The position numbers were made by a program, and so were the translations under genes. This document shows, one piece after another, positions 1 through 8,642 of a stretch of DNA of 64,000 bases (position 1 is its first letter; every line of letters starts with the position of its first letter). This stretch comes from Candidatus Freyarchaeota archaeon. GTDB lineage: Archaea; Asgardarchaeota; Jordiarchaeia; Jordiarchaeales; Jordiarchaeaceae. Location of the stretch: assembly GCA_030587365.1 (NCBI GenBank), contig JAUQZE010000002.1, forward strand, positions 55,345 to 119,344, read 5' to 3'. The notes below the pieces were generated by a model that saw only the letters and a list, made by a program, of their open reading frames with translations, had not been told where the DNA came from and searched no databases.

Positions 1-1635
1 AGCTTCGTCAAACTTCCCTGTAAGGGAGAGTACAAATCCAAGGCCCTCGTAGGCGGCGGCTGAGAATTCTTTATAGTCGATGTTTTTAACGAGAGACTCG
101 AGTTTCTTGAATTCTTGGAAGGCTTCCTCATACATCTTGAGATTTAGTGCACAGACTCCCTTTTTACCCTGTATCGCAGCGATATCGTACTCTGTTCGAA
201 GCAAACTCTGCGCATCTTCGAAAAACTGATAGGCCTCTTGAAGGTTTCCTAGAGAGTAGTGCACCATTCCAGTATAGTACGATGAGGCTCCTTTTAGTTT
301 GGGCGAACCAGTTTTCTCGTAGCAGTTGTTCAACTCTTCAACAGCCTCATCAAATTGGCCCTTCCTAATTTTTATCAGTGCTTCTAGGATTTGTAGAATG
401 GTTGGATCCACGCCTTCGGCGTATGAGTGAGCTTCCTTGATGCTCTCCTCGGATTTTGCTAAGTCACCGTACAGTAGAAGGTGGTAACCTAGTTGTGAGT
501 AGTATTCAAATTGTAGTGATTTGTTCGTTACCGGTTTAATCGTGGAGAGTTCGTTTAAAGTGTGGTGGCTGGGAATTATTCTTCCCTCAATTATCGATAG
601 GGCGGTTAATAACTCGTCCTTCTTTTTTGTAGTAAGGTGAATGATAAGGTCTCTCTTCAAATGCTCTAGGAAAACCAGCACCCTCAATTTTTGTTCTTTC
701 TCCATAAATCGGAAAGGATCCGGTTCTAAAACCATCTGGTTCGTAAGTTGCTCTAGATGCATCTTTTCTATCTCTAACAAGCTCTCACGAAAATCAACAT
801 CGTCCAGCGCATCAATAATGCTAGGATTTAGGGGAAGAAACATTTTGCAGAAATTACTCTTCAGACTCCCCGCCCTCAAACCATACGATTTTTCACCTTC
901 AAAAAAGCAGGGAAACTCAGAAATATTCAGAACGCTTTCATATTTAACTTGGTCGCTCTCCGTTATTCCCGGAATTCTGACTATACTCGGCAATTTCAAA
1001 AATTTCTTAATCTCCGATTCGGATTTCACCACACTAGGAGTAAATTCAAGAACTCTCCTGGCTGGCTTTTCAGGTTCTTCAACCCGAACCCCGCCGACTT
1101 GCGCTTTTTCAAAACTAGCTGAAAAAATAGCATAATTTTCCGGGTCTACGCTGACGAGCTCCTCCATAATTTTCGATACTCCCAAACTGCTCAGCGAACC
1201 GAAAAGCTTCTCCCTGAAGTTTTTAATTGAAATCCGGAAAGCCTCACCCAGCCCTTTAAGATCACCCAAATCTCCATAAAGGGAAAAAACGTTCAGAAGA
1301 GCATGAGTTAAAGTTTCGGGAACAATCCTATTCAATTCCAGAAGATCCGCCTCCCCTGAAGGCAGGAAAGCATCCTGAATTGGGAAAATTTTCACCGCCA
1401 ACCCAAAGACTTCAGATAAGGTGTTCTCGTTAAGCCTGTCCAGAATAATCTTTTGAGCCCCTTTATCAACATTCTTCAACTCACTCTTAAAAAGGTCAAG
1501 AAACAGCCCAAACCTCTTCTTAGGCCACCAATCAATACAAGACTCAATAATCCTTACGAGATTCTCAGAAGGCAAACCCATTACAAGGAACGTGACCGTC
1601 TCCGCCACAAAAACATCCTCCACTAATAGATACAT
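1..1635 (-). CDS. TPR-containing protein, partial (C-terminus beyond left edge)
   Basis: An open frame runs from an ATG at 1635 to the window edge (545 codons, no stop), with an in-frame TAA at 1648-1650 just upstream, so the start is well bounded. The N-terminal two thirds (about residues 1-360) match no family I recognise. From about residue 370 the protein turns into tetratricopeptide-like helices with motifs such as YYSQLGYHLLLYGDLAKSEE, GQFDEAVEEL and SLGNLQEAYQFFEDA, ending within another repeat (SLTGKFDEA). TPR arrays are protein-protein interaction scaffolds; the partner is unknown. It is divergent from the TPR gene at 1890 and its repeats are more diverged than those of that cluster, so it is probably a separate family. 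A role cannot be assigned. Confidence 0.85.
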   Translation of the reverse strand, partial: MYLLVEDVFVAETVTFLVMGLPSENLVRIIESCIDWWPKKRFGLFLDLFKSELKNVDKGAQKIILDRLNENTLSEVFGLAVKIFPIQDAFLPSGEADLLELNRIVPETLTHALLNVFSLYGDLGDLKGLGEAFRISIKNFREKLFGSLSSLGVSKIMEELVSVDPENYAIFSASFEKAQVGGVRVEEPEKPARRVLEFTPSVVKSESEIKKFLKLPSIVRIPGITESDQVKYESVLNISEFPCFFEGEKSYGLRAGSLKSNFCKMFLPLNPSIIDALDDVDFRESLLEIEKMHLEQLTNQMVLEPDPFRFMEKEQKLRVLVFLEHLKRDLIIHLTTKKKDELLTALSIIEGRIIPSHHTLNELSTIKPVTNKSLQFEYYSQLGYHLLLYGDLAKSEESIKEAHSYAEGVDPTILQILEALIKIRKGQFDEAVEELNNCYEKTGSPKLKGASSYYTGMVHYSLGNLQEAYQFFEDAQSLLRTEYDIAAIQGKKGVCALNLKMYEEAFQEFKKLESLVKNIDYKEFSAAAYEGLGFVLSLTGKFDEA

Positions 1636-1889
1636 AACTCTAAATAGTTAATATATTTATTTTGATTACTCTCTATTAATATTTTACCAGCCCTAAACAA
1701 CTGGTTCCGCAAACCTTCCTTTAAGAAAGCTCGCAACGACCCTCCAAGAAAGAGAAATCAAGGATAGTCAGAACATAAATTAAATCCAAAACAATAAAAA
1801 TAATAACCACAAGAAACAAGAATTAAAAGGGGACGAAAGCAGCTCCGAATAGATTATTTGAAAAATATAAACACCCGGAGTTAAAATTC
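1636..1889. other. Divergent intergenic region, AT-rich
   Basis: This gap separates the minus-strand TPR gene from the plus-strand TPR cluster and must hold both promoters. AT-rich TATA-like stretches lie near 1645-1665 (minus-strand gene) and near 1855-1870 (plus-strand gene, aaaatataaac). No coding frame or repeat was recognised. Confidence 0.4.
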
Positions 1890-3578
1890 ATGACGAAACA
1901 AAGTTCTAGAGAGAAAGACTGCAAGACCCAGCAGGAACCGGAGAAACCCCACTACCCCATCCAGGAGAGCTATAACTCTGGTGATATACATTACAAAAGG
2001 GGACTATCTTTTCATATCCTTGGTCTATTCGATGAGGCGATGCAGGAATACAGAGAAGCAATAAAAATAAACCCAGACCACCCCGAAGCACACCACAAAC
2101 TTGGACTTATCCTTGAGAGTAAACGGCTGCTCGACGAGGCGATAAAAGAGTACAAGGAAGCAATACGAATAAACCCAGACCACCCCGACGCACATTACGA
2201 CCTAGGGAATGTGCTTTATTCTAGTGCTCTGCTAGATGAGGCGAAAAAGGAATACATAGAGGCGATAAAAATAAATCCAGACCATGCAGGAGCACACAAC
2301 AACTTGGGAAACATATTTTATCTTAAAGGTCTGGTCGACGAGGCGATAAAGGAGTGGAAAGAGTCGATACGAATAAAACCGGACAACGCCGCAGCCCATA
2401 ACAACCTGGGACTTGTCCTCGCGGATAAGGGGTTGCTGGACGAGGCAATACAGGAATACAGAGAGGTATTAGAAATAAATCCAGACCATGCCGTAGCACA
2501 CTACAACCTAGGAGTTGCCCTTTACAAGAAGAGACTGCTAGACGAGGCAATACAGGAACTCCGAGAGACGATAAGAATAATGCCAGACCAGACCTTCGCC
2601 CACGACAAGCTTGGAAACGCTCTTAGGGCTAAGGGTCTGTACGACGAGGCGATAAAAGAATACAAAGAAGCCATAAAAATAAGACCAGACTACTCCGACG
2701 CACACTACAACCTAGGGAACGCCTTTAAGGCTAAAGGCCTCCTCAACGAGGCGATGCAGGAATGGAGAGAGACGCTGCGAATAAACCCAGACTACGATGA
2801 TGCACACAACAATCTGGGGAACGCCTTTAAGGCTAAAGGCCTCCTCGATGATGCGATACGAGAATACAGGGAAGCATTAAAAATAAATCCAGACTATGCC
2901 GAAATCCACTACAACCTAGGAAACGCCCTTGCGGATAAGGGGCTGCTGGACGAGGCGATACAAGAATATAGAGAGACGATAAGAATAAAACCAAACTATG
3001 CTTTAGCCCACCTCAACTTGGGGAATACCCTTAGGGTTAAGGGACTGCTAGACGAGGCGATAAGGGAATACAAAGAGGTAATACGAATAAGCCCAGACGC
3101 CGCTGATGCACACAACAATCTGGGAGTCGCCCTCAGGGATAAGGGGCTGCTAGACGAGGCGATACAGGAATACAGAGAGACCCTAAGAATAAAACCAGAC
3201 GATGTCGACACTCACTACAACCTAGGGGGTGTCCTTAGGGCTAAAGGTTTGCTTGACGAAGCGATACTGGAATATAGGGAGGCACTAAGAATAAATCCAA
3301 ATTACGCCAACGCCCACGTCAACCTTGGGATTGTCCTTTTTGATAAGGGGCTGCTAGACGAAGCGATACAGGAATACAGAGAAGCGTTAAAAATAAAGCC
3401 AGACCTTGCCTTAGCCCACTACAACCTGGGGCTTGCTCTCAAGGATGCGGCGGATTTTGACGAAGCCTTAGATGCCTACAAGAATTTCATCAAGTACGCG
3501 TCGCCGAAGAAGTACGCTCAATTTGTTGAGAAAGCTCATCAACACATTCAGGAGATAAAAGGAGGAGGAAAAGCATGA
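1890..3578 (+). CDS. TPR repeat protein, about 15 tandem repeats
   Basis: 562 residues. After a polar N-terminus of about 30 residues almost the whole protein is 34-residue TPR units of the type AHYNLGxxLxxKGLLDEAIQEYREAIRINPD, followed by a C-terminal cap with the motif DAYKNFIKYASPKKYAQ. It should form a long superhelical scaffold in the cytoplasm; no signal peptide or membrane segment is seen. The ATG at 1890 follows a weak ggag at about 1877. The next gene starts 76 bp downstream with the same repeat type and the same C-terminal cap, so the three genes at 1890, 3655 and 4922 look like a tandem family. Repeat units are very similar at the DNA level, suggesting homogenisation. The binding partner is unknown. 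Confidence 0.93.
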   Translation: MTKQSSREKDCKTQQEPEKPHYPIQESYNSGDIHYKRGLSFHILGLFDEAMQEYREAIKINPDHPEAHHKLGLILESKRLLDEAIKEYKEAIRINPDHPDAHYDLGNVLYSSALLDEAKKEYIEAIKINPDHAGAHNNLGNIFYLKGLVDEAIKEWKESIRIKPDNAAAHNNLGLVLADKGLLDEAIQEYREVLEINPDHAVAHYNLGVALYKKRLLDEAIQELRETIRIMPDQTFAHDKLGNALRAKGLYDEAIKEYKEAIKIRPDYSDAHYNLGNAFKAKGLLNEAMQEWRETLRINPDYDDAHNNLGNAFKAKGLLDDAIREYREALKINPDYAEIHYNLGNALADKGLLDEAIQEYRETIRIKPNYALAHLNLGNTLRVKGLLDEAIREYKEVIRISPDAADAHNNLGVALRDKGLLDEAIQEYRETLRIKPDDVDTHYNLGGVLRAKGLLDEAILEYREALRINPNYANAHVNLGIVLFDKGLLDEAIQEYREALKIKPDLALAHYNLGLALKDAADFDEALDAYKNFIKYASPKKYAQFVEKAHQHIQEIKGGGKA

Positions 3579-3654
3579 GGGACTTCAAAGATTTCATCGG
3601 TGGTAAGTTTGAAGATTCGAAGTATGAATATAAATTTTGTAGGAGTGATAGAAT

Positions 3655-4839
3655 TTGAGTGATGAGCATTTTAAAAAGGGACTGTCGTTTTATAATCGTG
3701 GTCTGGTTGATGAGGCAGTAAAAGAGTACAAGGAAGCGATAAAAATAAAACCGGACAACGCCGAAGCCCACTACAACCTAGGAAATATATTTTACAAGAA
3801 AGGGACGCTTGATGAAGCGATTCAAGAGTACAGAGAAGCGATACGAATATGCCCAGAAGATGCTGACATCCACTACAACCTGGGGGTTGCCCTTTTTGAT
3901 GAAGGGCTACTGGATGAGGCAATAAGAGAATGGCAAGAGGTTATAAAAATAAATCCAGAATATGCCTCAGCCCACTATAATTTAGGAAACGCCCTTTATG
4001 ATAATGAACTGCTGGATGAGGCGATACAGGAATATCAAGAAGTACTAAGAATAAATCCGGATCATGCAAACGCCCACCACAATCTGGGGCTTGCCCTGGC
4101 GGATAAGGGGCTGCTCGACGAGGCGATAAAAGAGTATAACGAAGCAATACGAGTAAATCCAGACCATGCAGAAGCACACCTCAACTTGGGTAATGCACTT
4201 TATTGTGAAGGACTGCTTGAGGAGGCGATACAGGAATACAGAGAGGCAATACGAACAGACCCAGACCTATTCGATGTTCACTATAACTTAGGGCGTGCCC
4301 TTTATGATGTGGGGCTGCTCGACGAAGCATTAGAAGAATACAGAGAGGCAATAAGAATAAAACCAGATGAAGTCGACGCCCACTATAATCTGGGGCTTGC
4401 CTTTGAGGATAAAGGGCTACTCGATGAGGCGATGGAAGAATACAGAGAGGCAATAAGAATAGATCCAGAACAAGCCGACGCCCACCTCAACTTGGGGTTA
4501 ACCCTTGTTACTAAGGGGCTAGTCGACGAGGCGATTAAGGAATTCAGAGAAGTGATAAGAATAAACCCAGACGAGGCAGTAGCCCACAAAAATCTAGGGA
4601 TTACCCTCGCCGATAAGGGACTGCTAGACGAGGCGATTAGGGAACTCGAAGAGGCAATAAGAATAAAACCAGAATACCCCGAAGCATACTACAACCTGGG
4701 GCTTGCCCTAGAGGCTGTAGAAGACTTTGAAAAAGCCATAGAAGCGTACCAGAATTTCATCAAGTATGCTCCTCCGCAGTATGCAGAACAAGTTGAGGAT
4801 ACGCGTAAACACATCCGTGAGATGAAAGGAAAAAGATGA
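3655..4839 (+). CDS. TPR repeat protein, about 11 tandem repeats
   Basis: 394 residues beginning at TTG 3655, with a ribosome site aggag at 3641-3645. The first residues MSDEHFKKGLSFYNRGLVDE start directly in a TPR helix and recur in the next gene (MSDEHFKKGASFHDRGMLDE), which supports the TTG choice. About eleven 34-residue repeats follow, then the family cap AIEAYQNFIKYAPPQYAEQVE. It is probably a cytoplasmic interaction scaffold. It lies 76 bp after the first TPR gene and 82 bp before the third, all on the plus strand, so co-transcription is possible. Function beyond scaffolding is unknown. Confidence 0.93.
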   Translation: MSDEHFKKGLSFYNRGLVDEAVKEYKEAIKIKPDNAEAHYNLGNIFYKKGTLDEAIQEYREAIRICPEDADIHYNLGVALFDEGLLDEAIREWQEVIKINPEYASAHYNLGNALYDNELLDEAIQEYQEVLRINPDHANAHHNLGLALADKGLLDEAIKEYNEAIRVNPDHAEAHLNLGNALYCEGLLEEAIQEYREAIRTDPDLFDVHYNLGRALYDVGLLDEALEEYREAIRIKPDEVDAHYNLGLAFEDKGLLDEAMEEYREAIRIDPEQADAHLNLGLTLVTKGLVDEAIKEFREVIRINPDEAVAHKNLGITLADKGLLDEAIRELEEAIRIKPEYPEAYYNLGLALEAVEDFEKAIEAYQNFIKYAPPQYAEQVEDTRKHIREMKGKR

Positions 4840-4921
4840 AGGGCTCAGGATTTCTTTGGTTGTTTGTAAGTTTGAGATTACGAAAGAATAGAAGGTAAAC
4901 TGTTAGCAGGAAGGTTGGAAC

Positions 4922-5908
4922 TTGAGCGATGAACATTTCAAAAAGGGAGCGTCATTCCATGATCGCGGTATGCTCGACGAGGCGATAAAAGAGTACAGGG
5001 AAGCGATACGAATAAAAAAAGACAACGCTGACGCGCACTACAATCTGGGAAATGCCCTTTATGAAAAGGTTTTGCTCGACGAAGCGATAAAGGAATGGAG
5101 GGAAGCGATAAGATTAAAACCAGACTTTGCGTCTGCCCACTTTAACCTTGGAAACGCCCTTTATAGTAAAGGGATGCTCAACGAGGCGATAAAACATTAC
5201 AGGGAAACAATAAAGATAAAAAAAGACCACGCCAACGCACACTACAATTTGGGAATTGCACTTAAGGATAAGGGTTTGCTTGATGAAGCTATCCAGGAAT
5301 ACAGGGAGGCGATAAAAATAAGCCCAGAACATGCTGACGCATATTACAACCTTGGAAACACCCTTTTTGCTAAAGAATTATTTGATGAGGCAGCACAGGA
5401 GTTCAGAGAGACGATAAAAATAAGACCCGACCACGCATCAGCCCACTACAACCTTGGCAGAGCCCTTTATAGTAAGGGATTGTTTGATTAGGCGACAGAG
5501 GAATGGAGAGAAACAATACGACTAAAACCAGATCATGCCTCAGCTCATATCAATTTAGGGATCGCCTTTGTTGCTAAAGGGCTGATAGATGAGGCGATAG
5601 AGGAGTGGAAAGAGGCAATAAGATTTAAACCGGAGGATGCCACAACCCACAACAACCTTGGTAATGCTCTTCAGACCAAGGGGCTGCTAGACGAGGCGAT
5701 ACAGGAGTACAGGGAGGCTGTAAGACTAAAACCAGACTATGCCCTGGCATACAACAATCTGGGGCTTGCCCTTGAGGCGGCAGGTGACTTTGATGGAGCT
5801 GTTGAAGCGTACCAGAATTTCATCAAGTATGCGTCTCCTCAATATATGCCACTGGTTGAGGATGCGTGTCAACGTATCCGAGAGATAAAAGGGAAAAGGG
5901 AAAAATGA
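4922..5908 (+). pseudogene. TPR repeat protein interrupted by an in-frame TAG
   Basis: The frame starts at TTG 4922 (MSDEHFKKGASF) and carries nine or so TPR units. It is interrupted by TAG at 5489-5491, exactly where the repeat consensus GLFDEA has a GAG codon (gat-TAG-gcg). Downstream the same frame remains open for about 138 codons to TGA 5906-5908 and ends in the family cap AVEAYQNFIKYASPQY. A single G-to-T change explains the stop. It may be a recent pseudogene, a sequencing error, or a gene read as two pieces. TAG also ends apparently normal genes in this window (13426-13428 and the NAPRTase gene), so recoding of amber as pyrrolysine is not favoured. The intact upstream piece would encode 189 residues. 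Confidence 0.75.
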
Positions 5909-6102
5909 GGGGTTCAAGTGAGTTCTCTGGCAGTACGTTTTGGAGATTTGATGAAGACAGGACATGTGGTGTGGACTGGAGGACTGTGTGCCTGCTCGCG
6001 GTCCGGGCGTGAGGCTTGTGCGGGGCAGCTGCCTGAGGATTCTCTGCAAGGGAGGATGTGTTCTTTACTGTTGGTTTCCGGTTGTAGTTTTTTGGGTTTT
6101 TG

Positions 6103-6987
6103 TCATGGGCTGAGACGAAATAGGATGTGGAGTGCTGTCGTATGGAAACCCGATTTTTCAAAAGCTTTTCTGGCTGCGACGTTAAATTGGCTTATGTACG
6201 AGATGGGTTGGTATCCTTTGCTCTCCAGGTAATCGGCTAATTTTGATATCATGTAGGAGCCGTAACCTCGTCTCCTATAGTTTCTTTGTACTACGGGGGC
6301 TATTGCTACATAATTGTTATACCTTTGTTTCGTCCAGTATGCAACCCCTGCCACTATGCCTTCCCGAATCAAAGTCCAGTAGCTGTCGTTACCAATCTCT
6401 GATTTTATGCGGTGGTAATCCTCTTGTTTCACTCCTGCGTTCTCTGGCTCTTCACCGAGAAATAATTTGAATGCCTCATCAAGTGTTTCCTCAGTTATCG
6501 GCCTAAACTCTAGGTTTTCTTGGTGCTCCGTGTCTACTTTTTTCTCTCTCAATAAAATGGGGTCCGCCACATCGAAATGGTAGCCCCTTTCAAGGAGGAA
6601 TGAGAGTAGAAAGGTGTCGTCGGTACGCACATAAATTCCTCTAGGTTCAAACTGCTTGGTCACTAGATGAAGAATCTCATCGCTTATCGCCCTATATCCC
6701 CTTTTAATGTAAAGCTCTATGATGCTTTTCCCGTACAACGGAGCAAAGAATTTTTCCAAGTAAACCCAGTAACATATTGTCTCATCCCTCAAGCAAAGCC
6801 CCCAACAGGTGCCGTTTTTAACTGCTTGCTCCAAAAAATCAATAACTAGGGGTATTCTCAACTCCTTCATTCTTGTTTCTCTGAGGACTTTGACATCTTC
6901 TAGGTCAAATTGTTTAAGTTCCAAGCGGTGTGCCCTCCAACTCTGGCAGTATGCACATTTTATACCATTCTCTTTAGGCTTGAACAA
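6103..6987 (-). CDS. GNAT-family N-acetyltransferase
   Basis: 294 residues. The C-terminal part (about residues 155-294) is a GNAT fold: LEFRPITEETLDEAFKLF opens it, and the acetyl-CoA loop RNYRRRGYG lies near residue 237, followed by FNVAARKAFEKSGF, the usual GNAT end helix. The N-terminal half may be a second, degenerate GNAT-like domain. A CAYC pair at residues 11-14 hints at a metal site. The substrate is unknown. The start is uncertain: TTG 6987 lies only 30 bp from the end of the neighbouring TnpB gene and has no good ribosome site, so the insertion could have trimmed the original 5' end. It ends about 190 bp from the TPR cluster, convergently. Confidence 0.85.
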   Translation of the reverse strand: MFKPKENGIKCAYCQSWRAHRLELKQFDLEDVKVLRETRMKELRIPLVIDFLEQAVKNGTCWGLCLRDETICYWVYLEKFFAPLYGKSIIELYIKRGYRAISDEILHLVTKQFEPRGIYVRTDDTFLLSFLLERGYHFDVADPILLREKKVDTEHQENLEFRPITEETLDEAFKLFLGEEPENAGVKQEDYHRIKSEIGNDSYWTLIREGIVAGVAYWTKQRYNNYVAIAPVVQRNYRRRGYGSYMISKLADYLESKGYQPISYISQFNVAARKAFEKSGFHTTALHILFRLSP

Positions 6988-7017
6988 AATTAGTTGTGCC
7001 TTCTTAAAAATCCTTTG

Positions 7018-8225
7018 TTAGAATATTAAAACCATTCTAACTGGGTGAAGCCCTACACCCTCTATCCCGTCCGCGAAAGCTTTTGGGAATGCCTTCCGTA
7101 TAATATTGTATGCAGCGTTCACGTCTGCATTAATTATTATCCCCTTTTTACTCCTGAATAATCCTCTGTTCATCCTCTTGCCAGCGTATTCATCGAGGTG
7201 CTTTATTGGTTCGCTGTCTAAGAAGCTGCATTTTGAGGTGTGATTCTCCTCCCGCAATATCACCGTTATTCCCGCTTCCTCTGCCTTGTATTTGATCTGG
7301 CTTATCAGTTTGTGGAAGGGTAGCTGTACGAAGTTCTGGTTGTTTCTCCTCCCAAGATTTGAGTTCTGCTTCCAGTTGTTGTTATGACCAAGCACTACTG
7401 TACCAATGTCGTGTTTAATACACCAACCTACGATTTCGCGGCTCAACTTGTGGAATAGGTCTTTTATCTTCCGGTTTCTCTTCTCTGTAGTCTTTGCAGC
7501 TTGGAGCTTGTCTTAATCCCTTGCTTGTCATAAATGCTCTGCAGTCTGGCTCTCTCCTTGTTATAATATTGGTTTATGGATTTCGCCACACCGCCCTTAA
7601 CAGCAATCGGCTTCTCCCCGATGTTGTTTACAATGGTTGCGATGTTTCTCAATCCCAAATCAATACCCGCAATCCTGCTTCCATCCAATCTCAAAGTTTC
7701 TACAACTTTATGGTAAACCACCTCAAGGATGTAACCCACACCCCTTGGAACTATTCTGATTTCCCTCAAGTCTGTTTTGTCATCCAGCCTCGTTTCAACC
7801 CTGAGACCAACCATTTCGGGAAAACAGATTTTCCCATTTTTTATTCTGCACTGCTGGTTGGTGAAGATTAGCAGGAACTCGCCGTCCTTCTCCTTGTATC
7901 TAGGCATTTTGGGCTGGTCGAAGTATTTTTCGGGGTGCTTTTTCCAGTCCTTTAGAGCGTTGAAGAAGGATTTCCAGCTCCTTTCCAAAACCCTTAGGAT
8001 TTGCTGTGCGGTTTGTGCTGGAAGGGCTTTGTAGTTCTCGGAGCCCTTAAGCATCTCCGCAAGTTCATTATACCTTATCCATTTTTTGGTCTTGAATAGT
8101 GCCTGTCTCACGATGTAGTTGGTCTCGTTGTACAGGTTTTTGGAGTGGTGGCATAGCCTGCTCAGGTTGGCGCTTGGCTTGAGGTGAATCTGCTCCGTTC
8201 TGGTCACCATCGTCCCCGACACCAT
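7018..8225 (-). pseudogene. tnpB: TnpB (IS200/IS605-family OrfB) with a frameshift
   Basis: Two minus-strand frames join into one TnpB. The first (8225-7464) has the N-terminal OrfB helix-turn-helix region (KPSANLSRLCHHSKNLYNE) and the first RuvC aspartate in GIDLG. The second (frame resumes near 7480 and ends at 7018) has the second RuvC block (LREENHTSKCSF) and the third in NADVNAAYNI. A one-base change near 7475-7490, within agagaagagaaacc on the minus strand, shifts the frame: the first reading ends RRETGR-stop, while the other gives RNRKIKDLFHKLSR. The usual four-cysteine finger is absent and replaced by the CSFLDSEPI...RGLFRS form, a known zinc-less variant of OrfB. No TnpA gene is adjacent. 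It is probably inactive unless the shift is an assembly error or programmed. Confidence 0.85.
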
Positions 8226-8642
8226 TCATGCACCATGATTTTCCGTTTTACTCATTAACTTTTTTGGCCGTTAAACTTTTTTAAGCCTTATTGGGATGAA
8301 ACTGTCTTTTAAACTTACAAAGGTAGATTTCTTTCTGTTAGGATATCTGCTTCTTCCTTTTATGTTCTGATTGCTTGTTTCTAGTAAGTTTTGGGAGTGT
8401 ACTCATCATGATGTGCGGAAGACAGAAAAAGTAGTGGTGGGTTTTATAAGATTGTAACGCCGAGATTCACAGTGAAGGGTGTCGGTCTATCCCTCGGTGG
8501 AGAGATAAGCCCTTATAGACAAAGAGTTGAACTAATTTTGTTCCAGAGCATCCTTTATATATTTCTTCTTGAATGGTAATTTAACTTTTATTCAAACAGA
8601 AGATATGAAAATTCTATGGGTAGGACTATTTTGTTTTAAAGG
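8226..8642. other. Intergenic region between tnpB and nadB
   Basis: This 417-bp gap has no supported coding frame. It probably includes the left end of the TnpB element and the nadB promoter (AT-rich stretch near 8580-8600). A compact hairpin lies at 8485-8520 (listed separately). Confidence 0.4.
8485..8520. repeat. Hairpin-forming sequence upstream of nadB
   Basis: GTCTAT at 8485-8490 is the inverse complement of ATAGAC at 8515-8520. Inside it TATC-c-CTC (8488-8495) can pair with GAG-a-GATA (8500-8507) around a GGTG loop. The two foldings are partly alternative. The block is richer in GC than its surroundings. It could be a structured RNA, an end of the TnpB element, or a transcription signal; nothing shown here decides this. 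Confidence 0.35.

Noticed and set aside
147..1135. Plus-strand open frames in the first 1.2 kb
   Set aside because: They overlap a continuous minus-strand frame of 545 codons with better protein character and TPR units; they are shadows.
3671..4589. Minus-strand frames inside the TPR genes
   Set aside because: Low-complexity antisense shadows of the repeats.
5489..5491. Pyrrolysine at the amber codon in the TPR gene
   Set aside because: No pyl genes are visible, TAG ends other genes normally, and the repeat consensus calls for Glu.
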